Source: Halodesulfovibrio aestuarii DSM 17919 = ATCC 29578 (lineage in GTDB: Bacteria > Desulfobacterota > Desulfovibrionia > Desulfovibrionales > Desulfovibrionaceae). Taken from it: DNA of 64,000 nt. Under the pieces are notes generated by a model. It was not told where the DNA came from and ran no database searches. It worked only from the letters and a program-made list of their open reading frames with translations. The translations under genes were made by a program, and so were the position numbers. Below, one piece after another: positions 31,365 through 40,684 of the stretch. The stretch lies in contig NZ_ARQF01000020.1 of NCBI RefSeq assembly GCF_000384815.1, forward strand, positions 434,001 through 498,000, given 5' to 3'. How positions within the stretch are numbered: position 1 is the first letter of the stretch; each line of letters starts with the position of its first letter.

Positions 31365-31667
31365 CTATCTCACAATTGCAGCAGAATGACTCTCCAGCAT
31401 ATGCCTGTATGCCCTTTGCCGTTTCATCATCGCTTTTATGCCGTTAGACATAATAACATCATCTGCAGCCAACAGGTCATAACCGACCGTAGCAGTACTA
31501 TCTTTTACTCCAACATGCCTATTCGAGACAGACAAAGATGATATCGTTGCCTGTGTGTCAACTGCACCACCCCCATCAACAAACATGTTCTGCTGCTCTT
31601 CCAGCTGTTCTGCCATAATCTCGGCAAACGATTTTTGAGAGTGCTCTGTGGATCCTGCAACCTGCAT
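31365..31667 (-). CDS. Hypothetical protein, 100 residues
   Basis: I do not recognise the family. The protein is hydrophilic, with no signal peptide or membrane segment; residues 12-28 (SFAEIMAEQLEEQQNMF) and about 75-95 look helical. On the minus strand GAGGAA lies 3-4 bases before the ATG, and the gene ends near a terminator that also works leftward. Both points favour a real gene over chance. Confidence 0.5.
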   Translation of the reverse strand: MQVAGSTEHSQKSFAEIMAEQLEEQQNMFVDGGGAVDTQATISSLSVSNRHVGVKDSTATVGYDLLAADDVIMSNGIKAMMKRQRAYRHMLESHSAAIVR

Positions 31668-32014
31668 CTATTCCTCGCATTTACTGTAAGTTCCAACTCT
31701 CATATCGTCTGCATTTTGCTGTTGCTTAATAATAACTTCAAAAATTGGTATATTAAGTCCATAAGACTCATCATTACGATCAACTGCTTACATTCTACTC
31801 AAATCAATTTGTTTTAAAGCAACAGGAACCAACAACCCCCTCCCTCCGTTGTAGCGCTTTCTTGTAAGCACGGAATTGCGCGCTTCTTCATATTGCTTCT
31901 TTTTCCAAACTAAGTAATTTGTCTGATGTTGCCCTACAGAAAAAGCAATATACATCTAGATGTAAAAGAAGGCACAGCCCCCTCTTCTTAACGACAGGAC
32001 GCACACCGGACAGT
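31668..32014. other. Divergent intergenic region
   Basis: 347 bases between the small minus-strand gene and the sensor kinase gene. It presumably holds both promoters. No RNA structure or gene is recognised. Confidence 0.5.
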
Positions 32015-34072
32015 ATGATGGACACCAACACCCTGCTACAACATGCCGCTGCGGCTATACGCGCGCAAAAAGACTCAGCAACCATTGAGCTTGCTGACCT
32101 TTTTTTAAAACGACTCCCTCAATGGCATAGCAAAGGAAATTACCCGGAACTTATTACTCATTTTTCATACTTCATTGAATTAATTTGCAGTTGTATGCAT
32201 GACAATACGCTGGCACCACTTGCAAAATTTTTCGCTGCGTCTGCCAAAGAAAAAGTCGAACAAGGCGTTCAACTTGCAGACATTCTCGAAGGGATTATGC
32301 TGGGCAAACTCTGTTTATCAGCAGCAATAGTACGTCAACTGCCTTCCGGTAAAGAGCGAGAGAATATTCTCGCCGCCGTTGACTTACTCTACGTTGATAT
32401 AAATAAAATTACCGGCGCAAAATATTCCAAACTCCTCACCCAACAGCGCGATGCAGAACACGAACGCACAAAGTTACTTCTGGAAGCCACGCGTTCCATT
32501 ACAAATTTCACAGACTCACAAGCTGCACTGGAACATTTGGCGCAAGTCATTAGCGAAACGCTCTCTCAGGGGTTCTGCATCATTTTCCTGCGCAACGCAG
32601 GAACACAAGGGCTTGCTCCGCAAGCAAGCTGGGGACACGTATCTGAAGAATACAAACGTTGTTTCGATGGTGTCCGGCTTTGCCCTGAAGGAAGCACCAT
32701 CACAGCCATTGGTGGAAAGAGTTTTGGAATCTGCGCACTCAATTCAGAAAGCTTTGCTATAGCACAGGATATCCCGAGACAAATCATATCTGAAAACATG
32801 GCAATGTTTCCAATTTACAGCAATACAAACTGCCTGCACGGTATTGCAATGGTAGGCTCTGCCGTACCCGATTATATTATTGCTCCTAAGCAAAAAGAAC
32901 TGATAGAAGGTATCCTGCATACAGTCTCTGCAACCATTGAACTCGCCGCCAGTGTTAAAGAAAAAGAGCGACAGCTCAAAGAGAGTGAAAGCCTGCGACG
33001 AGTTTCCAACCTGCTTTTGCACCATCCTGAAACCAAAATACATGACGTGCATACTGTCATTTGCAATGAGGCCAGAAGCATCGTGCAAGGCACAGGCAGC
33101 TCAATCCTGCTTAAGGATGGTGAATACCTCCGCCATTCCTGCGGTACAGGCTTTCCACAGCCACCAATTTCCACATTTCCCATCGCGACCAGCAAGTACG
33201 GGGAAATTCTTCAGCAAGGCAACGCTACCATCATCAAAGATGTTCAAAAAGAAATCCCCGAAGACCAGAGAAGCGACAAGATACGGACCATGCTGGTAGT
33301 CCCGCTCATTGAATGCGGAAAACCTATCGGCTTGCTTCTTATTTCTAATAAAGAAAGCGGGTTCGACTTTATCGATAAAAATATTATGGAACTCTTTGCC
33401 AGTCAGGCCTCCATGGCACTAAGAAACGCCACTCTGGCCGAGCAAAGTGATAAGCTTGTTGTAGCTGAAGAACGTCAACGGCTGGGACGAGAATTACACG
33501 ACTCAGTAACACAGGCACTGTATGCGGTAACCCTCTGTGCGGATGCAGCAAGCCGTTCCATGTCGCTAGGGAAAGAAAAAGTGGCAACAGAACAACTGCA
33601 TGCCTTACGGGGGATGGCGCAACAGGCGATGCGCGACATGCGCTCTCTCATCTTTGACCTTCATCCGCCTGAACTGAAAAATGAAGGCCTTGTGGGTGCT
33701 ATCCAGGCTCGAATGAACTCGGTAGAAATTCGTTCCGGTCTTAATGCCAACATAATTGTGGACGGCACAGAGCGACGGCTTGCCCATTCTACTGAAGAAG
33801 AAATGTTTCGCATTGCCATTGAGGCTCTCAGCAATGCAACAAAACATTCACATGCGCACAATGTTTCTGTCTCACTTGCCTATAAGCCGGACTACGTTTC
33901 CATGTCCATTACTGACGACGGAAAAGGCTTTGCTCTTGATCAGCTCCCAACTGGTGGCATGGGACTTCGGAATATACGGGAACGTGCCAACAAGTTGTAC
34001 GCAACGTTGCAAATTGACAGTACTAAAAATAACGGAACAATTATTTCGCTTGTAGTTCCGGTAAACTGCTAG
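32015..34072 (+). CDS. GAF-domain sensor histidine kinase (NarX/HisKA_3 type)
   Basis: About 685 residues, with no clear membrane segment, so probably cytoplasmic. After a helical N-terminal region there are two GAF-like domains (about 170-320 and 345-475), which usually bind small ligands, haem or nucleotides. The dimerisation/phospho-acceptor helix has RQRLGRELHDSVTQAL with His495. The ATPase domain has EALSNATKHSHA, DDGKGF and GGMGLRNIRERA. The frame is open to a TTG at 31919, but that start has no ribosome binding site; I place it at the ATG pair 32015/32018. The NarL-type regulator follows 11 bases later and is its likely partner. The signal is unknown. Confidence 0.85.
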   Translation: MMDTNTLLQHAAAAIRAQKDSATIELADLFLKRLPQWHSKGNYPELITHFSYFIELICSCMHDNTLAPLAKFFAASAKEKVEQGVQLADILEGIMLGKLCLSAAIVRQLPSGKERENILAAVDLLYVDINKITGAKYSKLLTQQRDAEHERTKLLLEATRSITNFTDSQAALEHLAQVISETLSQGFCIIFLRNAGTQGLAPQASWGHVSEEYKRCFDGVRLCPEGSTITAIGGKSFGICALNSESFAIAQDIPRQIISENMAMFPIYSNTNCLHGIAMVGSAVPDYIIAPKQKELIEGILHTVSATIELAASVKEKERQLKESESLRRVSNLLLHHPETKIHDVHTVICNEARSIVQGTGSSILLKDGEYLRHSCGTGFPQPPISTFPIATSKYGEILQQGNATIIKDVQKEIPEDQRSDKIRTMLVVPLIECGKPIGLLLISNKESGFDFIDKNIMELFASQASMALRNATLAEQSDKLVVAEERQRLGRELHDSVTQALYAVTLCADAASRSMSLGKEKVATEQLHALRGMAQQAMRDMRSLIFDLHPPELKNEGLVGAIQARMNSVEIRSGLNANIIVDGTERRLAHSTEEEMFRIAIEALSNATKHSHAHNVSVSLAYKPDYVSMSITDDGKGFALDQLPTGGMGLRNIRERANKLYATLQIDSTKNNGTIISLVVPVNC

Positions 34073-34083
34073 GAGCATTGAGC

Positions 34084-34737
34084 ATGACTGCACCAATTAG
34101 AGTTCTTATTGTAGATGACCATGACCTTGTACGTATCGGGCTGAAGGGCTTTCTTTCAGGCTATGATGACATAGAAATTGTCGGAGAAGCTGTGAACGGG
34201 CAGGAAGCTGTTGAGCGTACCGCCGAACTTTCCCCCGACATAATTCTTATGGACATGGTTATGCCAGTCATGGATGGTATTCAGGCCATTCAGGAACTTC
34301 GTGACCGAAAATTATCAGGAAAGATTATTGTACTCACAAGCTTTGCAACTGACGACAAAGTATTTCCTGCTATAAAGACTGGTGCAATGGGATATCTATT
34401 AAAAGATTCCGCACCGGAAGATCTTCTCAACGCCATCCGGAAAGTACATAGTGGAGAGCCTTCTCTTGCACCGGATATTGCACGCAAACTTCTTGCAGAG
34501 CTTTCACTACCGGATGAACCGGCGAAGCCCACACCTGACCCACTTACCCCACGGGAAGTTGATATACTGCGCCTCGTTGCTCAAGGGATGAGCAACAAAA
34601 GCATTGCAGAAGAAGTCTTTGTAAGTGAAGCAACAGTGCGTACACACATGACTAACATCCTCTCCAAATTACACCTTGCTAACCGTGTGCAAGCGACACT
34701 GTATGCATTACGAGAAGGATTGGCATCACTTTCATAG
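34084..34737 (+). CDS. LuxR/NarL-family response regulator
   Basis: 217 residues. The receiver domain has the acidic pair DD at residues 11-12, phospho-acceptor Asp57 (IILMDMVMPVMDG) and a Lys in YLLKDSAPEDL. The C-terminal DNA-binding domain shows LTPREVDILRLVAQGMSNKSIAEE and SEATVRTHMTNILSKL, the LuxR helix-turn-helix. I use the ATG at 34084, 6 bases after AGGAGC. It forms an operon with the GAF kinase just upstream. Targets are not visible here. Confidence 0.93.
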   Translation: MTAPIRVLIVDDHDLVRIGLKGFLSGYDDIEIVGEAVNGQEAVERTAELSPDIILMDMVMPVMDGIQAIQELRDRKLSGKIIVLTSFATDDKVFPAIKTGAMGYLLKDSAPEDLLNAIRKVHSGEPSLAPDIARKLLAELSLPDEPAKPTPDPLTPREVDILRLVAQGMSNKSIAEEVFVSEATVRTHMTNILSKLHLANRVQATLYALREGLASLS

Positions 34738-34930
34738 ACAAAATTATGTAATAGTTATGTCCAGAGCAATACAACTTTTATTGTACATAGCTCTAAAATT
34801 TTAGTTTCGGAAAATTTGCCGCTTTGTTCAAACTTCCTTCTGATAAAAAAACAGTCTGTATCACATATTGTTTTAGCATCTGGAAGCATTATTCCCTGCT
34901 TCCCGTGAACATTACAGCAGGAGAATACGG

Positions 34931-35491
34931 GTGGAAAAAATTAATATAGGGCCACAAGGTTTTACTCTCCCAATGCCTTTGGCAATATTAGGAACTCATT
35001 ATAACAGCAGCCCGAACTATATGGCACTTGGCTGGAGCACGCGAGTAAACTTCGAACCCGCATTGCTCGGCATAGGTGTTAATAAAAGGCACGCTTCACA
35101 CGCCGCAATTTTAGAAAACGGTGAGTTCAGTATCAACTTCCCTTCCACAGAAATGGTGAAAGTTACAGATTACGTAGGTCTTGTTTCTGCAAAACACACT
35201 GACAAATCTGATCTGTTTGACCGCTTTTACGGTACACTGCAATCTGCCCCGCTTATCAAAGAATGCCCGCTGTCTCTCGAATGCAAATTGTACGATACCG
35301 TAGAGCTGCCGACCAACACATTCTTTATTGGTGAAATCATCGGAACCTGGTGCGAAGAACGATTTATGACGGAAGGCCTTCCTGATATATCTAAAATCAA
35401 ACCTTTTGTTTTAACCATGCCGGACAACTCCTACTGGGAAGTTGGGCGCTGTGTCGGCCATGCATGGAAAGACGGAAAAGCACTTACATAA
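34931..35491 (+). CDS. Flavin reductase-like FMN-binding split-barrel protein
   Basis: 186 residues. The sequence (PLAILGTHYNSSPNYMALGWST, then KRHASHAAILENGEFSINFPS and FFIGEIIGTWCEE) fits the flavoredoxin/flavin reductase split-barrel family, in which FMN passes electrons to partner proteins. Sulfate reducers have several such flavoredoxins. The start is a GTG with AGGAG about 8 bases upstream. It is a single gene with its own terminator; the electron partner is unknown. Confidence 0.75.
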   Translation: MEKINIGPQGFTLPMPLAILGTHYNSSPNYMALGWSTRVNFEPALLGIGVNKRHASHAAILENGEFSINFPSTEMVKVTDYVGLVSAKHTDKSDLFDRFYGTLQSAPLIKECPLSLECKLYDTVELPTNTFFIGEIIGTWCEERFMTEGLPDISKIKPFVLTMPDNSYWEVGRCVGHAWKDGKALT

Positions 35492-35522
35492 AATACTCCG
35501 CTACACACGGACATCCAACATA

Positions 35523-35558
35523 AGAAAGAGCCTCTGAATTACTTCAGAGGCTCTTTCT
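35523..35558. terminator. Terminator between convergent genes
   Basis: A perfect 16-bp stem (35523-35538 with 35543-35558) with a 4-base loop TTAC and arms ending AGAAAG/CTTTCT. It can serve the flavin reductase gene (+) and the ABM gene (-). Confidence 0.82.
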
Positions 35559-35596
35559 CGCACAGTATGCTGACATAAGGCCACAGCATAAAATAC

Positions 35597-35920
35597 TTAC
35601 TGGCATATTTCACCTATTCTGGCAGTCATTCGCCAAGTCTCAAGTTGAGCTTCGCCTTCCGTAAGGTCATTAAACATCTTCTGTGCCTTCACCAACTCAT
35701 CGCTGGCAAGATGTTCCTTAAATGCCCGTTCAGACAAGTAATGCTCATAAAAAAGAAATGTAGTCGGATCAGATGCATCCTGATGTACACTGTACAGCAA
35801 AAGCCCCTCATGATGCCCGCAATCCAAAACCAGCTGTTCAAGAGCTGTCCGCAACTCGCCTTCTTTTCCCTGCTTAGCCCGTAGCCGAGCTGTCACAACA
35901 AGAATTTCTTTAAATCCCAT
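35597..35920 (-). CDS. ABM-domain (antibiotic biosynthesis monooxygenase-like) protein
   Basis: A 107-residue small dimeric-barrel protein of the YgiN type, with EILVVTARLRAKQGKEGELR and FLFYEHYLSERAFKEHLAS as the two halves of the fold. Family members act on quinones, haem or polyketides, or have no known enzyme activity. I choose the ATG at 35920, which has AGAGGAA upstream; the frame extends 21 codons further without a ribosome binding site. Confidence 0.75.
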   Translation of the reverse strand: MGFKEILVVTARLRAKQGKEGELRTALEQLVLDCGHHEGLLLYSVHQDASDPTTFLFYEHYLSERAFKEHLASDELVKAQKMFNDLTEGEAQLETWRMTARIGEICQ

Positions 35921-36186
35921 GGCTAGTTCCTCTAAATAAAGTCTGACATCTATCGGGTGATGAGATATGCCTTCTGGCTGCACGATATACTAACCTGCAG
36001 TGTGGTCAAATAAAAGGGCAGGCATTCGTCAGACCTCTGTTGAATTACATTGATTGACTGTATCCAAACCACCGAGCAGGTTCCATCGTATAAAAGAGGG
36101 AACCGGTGAACTAAGCGTCCAACTTTTAGTCAAGAAGTCTATACGAGTTTTGCTGTACAGCACAACAAACACCAGCTCACAACACA
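35921..36186. other. Intergenic stretch
   Basis: No gene seen. It holds a stretch at 36074-36120 that faintly resembles the start of a cobalamin riboswitch but lacks the rest (see rejected items), and the upstream region of the ABM gene. Confidence 0.4.
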
Positions 36187-36219
36187 TAAAAAAAGGCCAC
36201 GTATTTCTACGTGACCTTT
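36187..36219 (-). terminator. Terminator of sstT
   Basis: On the minus strand AAAGGTCACGTA pairs with TACGTGGCCTTT (one mismatch) around GAAA, followed by a T run. A second smaller hairpin (36267-36286) lies closer to the sstT stop. Confidence 0.75.
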
Positions 36220-36298
36220 GAACAACCTGTTGTCAAGGTTCCCAATTGTCCAAAACACCGTCTAGCAAAAAGCTTCCGGCTTTTTTGAAGGCAGAGAA

Positions 36299-37537
36299 CT
36301 AAGCTGCAGCAGTAGTGCTGGATTCAACAGTTTTTTCAGGGGAAGCAGCAATATCTGCAGCAGCGGTAAACAGAACGTCTGTAGAGCTGTTAAGTGCAGT
36401 TTCTGCGGAGTCCTGAATTACACCGATGATAAAACCAGCAGCAACAACCTGCATGGAAATATCGTTTGGAACACCAAAGAGGCTACAAGCAAGTGGAATA
36501 AGAAGCAGGGAACCGCCGGCTACGCCGGAAGCACCACATGCGGAAATAGAAGCAATAAGGCTTAACAAAAGAGCAGTAGCCAAATCAACTTGAATACCCA
36601 AAGTATGAACAGCAGCCAGTGTCATTACAGTAATAGTAATAGCAGCTCCGCCCATATTTACTGTAGCGCCGAGTGGGATAGATACGGAATAAGTATCTTC
36701 ATGAAGATCAAGACGCTTACAGAGTTCCATGTTAACAGGAATGTTTGCAGCAGAACTACGGGTAAAGAATGCGGTAATACCACTGCCCTTAAGGCAGGCA
36801 AATACGAGTGGGTAAGGGTTCTGTCTAGTTTTGAACCAGACGATTGCAGGGTTCACAATCAATGCAATAATGACCATAGAAACCAGCAGAACCATAATGA
36901 GATGGCTGTAGCCAGCAAGCGCCTTGAAGCCGGTAGTTGCAACGGTGTTGGCAACAAGACCAAAAATACCAAGAGGTGCAAAGCGAATTACGAGCTTTAC
37001 AATCATGGAAACGCCATCAGAAACGTCGGTGAGAACAGTTTTGGTGGTCTCTCCGGCATGCTGGAAGAAGAAACCAAGAGCAATAGCCCATGCGAGAATG
37101 CCGATAAAGTTACCGGAACCAAGTGCATTGATTGGGTTATCAACAATTTTAAAGAGCAGAGTATTGAGAACTTCACCAATGCCGCTTGGAGGAGTTGCAC
37201 CGGTCTCGGTGGCAACAAGAGTAAGGGTCGTAGGAGAAAGGAAGCTCATTACAACCGCAACTAATGCAGCCATAAATGTGCCTACAAGGTAAAGGGCGAT
37301 AATAGAACGCATATTTGTGTTTGCGCCTTTCTTCTGATTCGCGATAGACGAAGCGACAATTACAAAAACGAGTATTGGCGCAACAGCCTTGAGTGCTTTA
37401 ACAAATAACTGACCCAAGACATTCACAGATTTTGCAGCGTCCGGAGCAAACATTGCTACGAGAACACCGGCACAAATGCCCATCACGATCTGCAGTACTA
37501 AACTGCCTGATGCAATCTTTTTTATGATATCCATCAT
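36299..37537 (-). CDS. sstT: Sodium:serine/threonine symporter SstT
   Basis: A 412-residue inner-membrane transporter of the dicarboxylate/amino acid:cation symporter family, which imports serine and threonine with sodium. It carries [18 protein letters not shown] and [19 protein letters not shown], the conserved substrate and cation motifs, and [21 protein letters not shown] choose the ATG at 37537 because GGAAGGA lies about 8 bases upstream; the frame runs 27 codons further with no support. A sodium-coupled carrier suits a marine organism. Confidence 0.92.
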   Translation of the reverse strand: MMDIIKKIASGSLVLQIVMGICAGVLVAMFAPDAAKSVNVLGQLFVKALKAVAPILVFVIVASSIANQKKGANTNMRSIIALYLVGTFMAALVAVVMSFLSPTTLTLVATETGATPPSGIGEVLNTLLFKIVDNPINALGSGNFIGILAWAIALGFFFQHAGETTKTVLTDVSDGVSMIVKLVIRFAPLGIFGLVANTVATTGFKALAGYSHLIMVLLVSMVIIALIVNPAIVWFKTRQNPYPLVFACLKGSGITAFFTRSSAANIPVNMELCKRLDLHEDTYSVSIPLGATVNMGGAAITITVMTLAAVHTLGIQVDLATALLLSLIASISACGASGVAGGSLLLIPLACSLFGVPNDISMQVVAAGFIIGVIQDSAETALNSSTDVLFTAAADIAASPEKTVESSTTAAA

Positions 37538-38097
37538 TCGACTCAATCCTTCCAAAAAATTTAAGAACGCTTTCCACCTAATGTATGGCTCATAGAAGAG
37601 AGATAACAAACCAGTCAAACCATTGTTTTCTATCTATAATATGCAGAGTTATTGGTCTACAAATAAAAAAAGCTCTTACTATTTCCAATAGGGGCTTTTT
37701 TTTATTCAAAAAGTACTAAAATTTGTACATATAGTACTAAAAAAACCTTTTTTTCTCTTTGCCATTCACTAATCATACATTTTTTACCGAAAAATACAAA
37801 TTTCGTAAAATATGTTTTTTTACCTTTTTCTCATAAAAAATTACAAAAAAGTTCCGCATTACAAATTTAATCATGCAAAACTAATACGGCAAAATAGGAA
37901 AATCTATTTTGATCCCAGAAGCATAAAAAGCTCAGAGACAAGATTGTTTCCATACCGAATAATCCAAAAATTCAAAATGGTTAAAAACGCACGAGGAAAA
38001 ATAAATTCCGCGCGTAAAAAAAACTTATGGAATCATGGTGGGTAAACCATGTTGCAGAATCACCAACTACCTAACTGAAAATTTTTTGTAAAAAAGG
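37538..38097. other. AT-rich intergenic region
   Basis: About 0.56 kb with the upstream region of sstT and a hairpin at 37664-37704 flanked by A and T runs (AAAAAAAGC to GCTTTTTTTT), which looks like a bidirectional terminator without an obvious gene feeding it. The rest is very AT-rich and I see no gene. Confidence 0.5.
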
Positions 38098-38100
38098 CAC

Positions 38101-38129
38101 AAAAAAGGGGCGCACAAATGCAGCCCCTA
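38101..38129 (-). terminator. Terminator of the betaine cluster
   Basis: On the minus strand GGGGC-TGCA pairs with TGC-GCCCC and is followed by six T residues. It lies just after the choline-binding protein gene. Confidence 0.8.
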
Positions 38130-38150
38130 TTATTGTTATGTCAGCTATGA

Positions 38151-39104
38151 TTAAAACTGGGAATCAAGATACGCTTTAAAAGCGACATCACCAGGCTTGC
38201 CAGCAACAGTGGTAACGCCTTCAAGCCATTTTTCATAAGTGTCTGGGTTAGCTTTAAGCCATTTAAGTCCAGCCTTCTTCATACCAAGTTTCGGATCTTC
38301 GTGAAGAGATGTCATAATCTGGTTCATCATGGAGACAGAGAAAGTCATATTACTGAACAACTTAGCTGCGTTAGGATTATCCTCTACAAACCCCTTACGA
38401 ACATTGGTCCAAACGGTTGCAGTGCCGTCGTTGCCACCAAACGTCTGGTCAGTGCTACCGGTGAGGTAGGTCATGTCTATGCGTTCATTCATACTATGAG
38501 GAGCCCAGCCTAGAAAAACGATCCACTTGTTACTCTGGGCATACGCCTGTACCTGAGACAACATAACCACTTCACTGGATGCTACCAGTTTGAACTTGCC
38601 CAGCCCGAACATGTTCTTGTCGATCATGTCCTGAATAATCATGTTGCCATCGTTACCGGCTTCGATGCCATAAATTTTCCAGTCCAGCTTGTCGCCAAAC
38701 TTAGCAATGTCTTTGAAATCCTTGAGGCCAGCTTGAGCGCAGAAGGTGGGAGTTGCAAGGGTATATTTTGCACCGGGCATGTTGGCTACGTATTTGACCA
38801 CCTTGCCGCTTTTAAAAAATTTGTTAGCAATGCTGGCCATAGAAGGCATCCAGTTACCGAAGAAAACATCCGCATCGTCATTAGCCAAAGCAGTATAGGT
38901 GATAGGCACGGACAGCACCTTTATATCGGTCTCGTAACCAAGACTCTTCAAAATAGAAGCTGCAACTTCTGTTTTGATGGTCACGCCCGTCCATGACACA
39001 CTGGCGATTGTGATTTTGTCCGCGGCGTGCGCTGTAATTGTCGCACAAAAAAGAGTTGTAGCTATGAATAAGGCGAAAACAATTCGTCTTAGAGAAGAAG
39101 ACAT
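38151..39104 (-). CDS. Choline/glycine betaine ABC transporter substrate-binding protein
   Basis: A 317-residue periplasmic binding protein with a signal peptide (hydrophobic 10-22, cleavage near TAHAAD). It belongs to the OpuAC-like family; SWTGVTIKTEVA, DVFFGNWMPSM and GWAPHSMN match the choline-binding ChoX type, where aromatic residues box the trimethylammonium group. I choose the ATG at 39104, directly behind an excellent AGGAGGT; the longer open frame overlaps betB. No permease or ATPase gene lies in the cluster, so it must use a transporter encoded elsewhere. Confidence 0.85.
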   Translation of the reverse strand: MSSSLRRIVFALFIATTLFCATITAHAADKITIASVSWTGVTIKTEVAASILKSLGYETDIKVLSVPITYTALANDDADVFFGNWMPSMASIANKFFKSGKVVKYVANMPGAKYTLATPTFCAQAGLKDFKDIAKFGDKLDWKIYGIEAGNDGNMIIQDMIDKNMFGLGKFKLVASSEVVMLSQVQAYAQSNKWIVFLGWAPHSMNERIDMTYLTGSTDQTFGGNDGTATVWTNVRKGFVEDNPNAAKLFSNMTFSVSMMNQIMTSLHEDPKLGMKKAGLKWLKANPDTYEKWLEGVTTVAGKPGDVAFKAYLDSQF

Positions 39105-39184
39105 GAAACCTCCTGGGTTACAATTACAGAGGCGGCTGCGGGTCTGGCAACAGCCCCTTGCGCACGAACATATGCGCCTGTCCG

Positions 39185-40666
39185 CTATTCTTCGCCTCCA
39201 AACCAATTAATGGCCTGAGTAGCATGATTGCGGTATATATGTTTGACCTCGGTGTATTCTTCGAGACCAATTTTTCCCAACTCGCGGCCCAGTCCGGATT
39301 GCTTGTAACCACCCCAGGGGGCCTGAACGAAGTACACGTTAAAATCATTAGCCCAAACTGTACCAAAACGCAGCGCCTTAGAAACGCGTTCGATCCTGTC
39401 AGAATCACACGTCCAGAATCCGGCAGACAGTCCGTAAATGGTATCGTTAGCTCGCTCAATCACTTCATCTTCGGTGGCAAATCGTTCAATGGTGATAACG
39501 GGTCCAAACACTTCTTCCTGAACAATACGCATGTCATTTTTGCATTCGCTAAACAGAGTAGGCATGTAAAAATACCCATTCTCCAAAGCAGAATCATTCG
39601 GGCGCGTACCGCCCAGCATGAGTCTAGCTCCTTCTTCCTGAGCAATTTTCACATATCCCTCGACCTTGGACAGATGGTCGGCAGAGATGAGTGGTCCCAT
39701 CTGGGTGTTTTCATCAAAGCCGTTGCCCACAACAATCCGTTCCATGCGAGTACGCAGACCTTCCACGAAGCGATCATGAATACCGTCCTGCACCATAACC
39801 CGTGCTCCGGCAGAACATATCTGACCGGCATGGAAAAACACACCGTTGAGAGCATAGTCCACCGCAAGATCGAAGTCTGCATCATCAAAAATGATATTGG
39901 GGTTCTTGCCGCCCAGTTCCAGCGCAACCTTTTTCACGTTCCCCGCAGCAGCACGCATAATAGCTTTGCCGGTTTCGATTCCGCCAGTGAACGAAATAAG
40001 ATCAACCTTATCGCTTTCGGCTAGTTCTGCACCAACTTGAGGACCGGCGCCGAGCACGGTGTTGACGACACCTGGAGGGAATCCGGCCTCTTCAGCCAAT
40101 TCCGTCACTTTAAGAGTCGTAAGCGGGGTAATCTCACTCGGTTTCATAACTATGGTACATCCAGCGGCTAAAGCCGGAGCCATTTTCCACGAAGCCTGAA
40201 GTAATGGATAATTCCACGGAGAGATCTGTCCGCAGACGCCCACTGGTTCACGAACAACAATGCTGGTCGAATCCGGATTAGGTGAGGCAATAACCTCACC
40301 ACCATCTTTATCGGCCAAGCCGGCGAAGTAGCGGAAAATACCCGCGATGTCGTCCATGTCCCACCGGCTTTCCTGAACAGTCTTGCCTGTATCGAGGCTT
40401 TCCAGTCGAGCCAGTTCCTCATGGTCACGTTCGATAAGGTCAGCAAGCTTGAATACAAGCCTTGCGCGTTCCGTCGCCGGAGTTTGCGGCCACCCTCCCT
40501 TATCAAAAGCGTGTCGGGCAGCTTCAATGCCCGCTTTGGCATCCTCACGGTTTCCTTCCGAAACAGAGGCAATGACCGATGCGTCAAACGGGTTCAGTAT
40601 CTCGCGCGTCCTGCCGGAACAGGACTCAACCCACTGTCCGTTAATATAATGTTTGCCTTGCAGCAT
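39185..40666 (-). CDS. betB: Betaine aldehyde dehydrogenase
   Basis: A 493-residue NAD(P)-dependent aldehyde dehydrogenase oxidising betaine aldehyde to glycine betaine. Catalytic Cys284 lies in GQICSAGAR and the general base Glu250 in ALELGGKNP; ISPWNYPLLQASWKMAPALA is the cofactor-binding segment. It follows betA by 18 bases and precedes the choline-binding protein gene. The product is a major osmoprotectant, fitting a salt-water habitat. Confidence 0.92.
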   Translation of the reverse strand: MLQGKHYINGQWVESCSGRTREILNPFDASVIASVSEGNREDAKAGIEAARHAFDKGGWPQTPATERARLVFKLADLIERDHEELARLESLDTGKTVQESRWDMDDIAGIFRYFAGLADKDGGEVIASPNPDSTSIVVREPVGVCGQISPWNYPLLQASWKMAPALAAGCTIVMKPSEITPLTTLKVTELAEEAGFPPGVVNTVLGAGPQVGAELAESDKVDLISFTGGIETGKAIMRAAAGNVKKVALELGGKNPNIIFDDADFDLAVDYALNGVFFHAGQICSAGARVMVQDGIHDRFVEGLRTRMERIVVGNGFDENTQMGPLISADHLSKVEGYVKIAQEEGARLMLGGTRPNDSALENGYFYMPTLFSECKNDMRIVQEEVFGPVITIERFATEDEVIERANDTIYGLSAGFWTCDSDRIERVSKALRFGTVWANDFNVYFVQAPWGGYKQSGLGRELGKIGLEEYTEVKHIYRNHATQAINWFGGEE

Positions 40667-40684
40667 GATTCCCTCTAGTTCGAA

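Noticed and set aside
36074-36120. Possible cobalamin riboswitch start (GGTTCC, then AAGAGGGAACCGGTGAA)
   Set aside because: The short match to the P2/P3 part is not followed by the B12 box or the CCCGC-x-ACTGT segment, and no + strand gene lies downstream. At best a remnant; more likely chance.
37812-38045. 77-codon frame in the AT-rich gap beside sstT
   Set aside because: Low-complexity Lys/Phe/Tyr-rich translation of AT-rich DNA, with no ribosome binding site and no domain.
39107-39206. N-terminal extension of the choline-binding protein into betB
   Set aside because: The extra Arg/Cys-rich residues would destroy the signal peptide, and a perfect AGGAGGT lies in front of the ATG at 39104.
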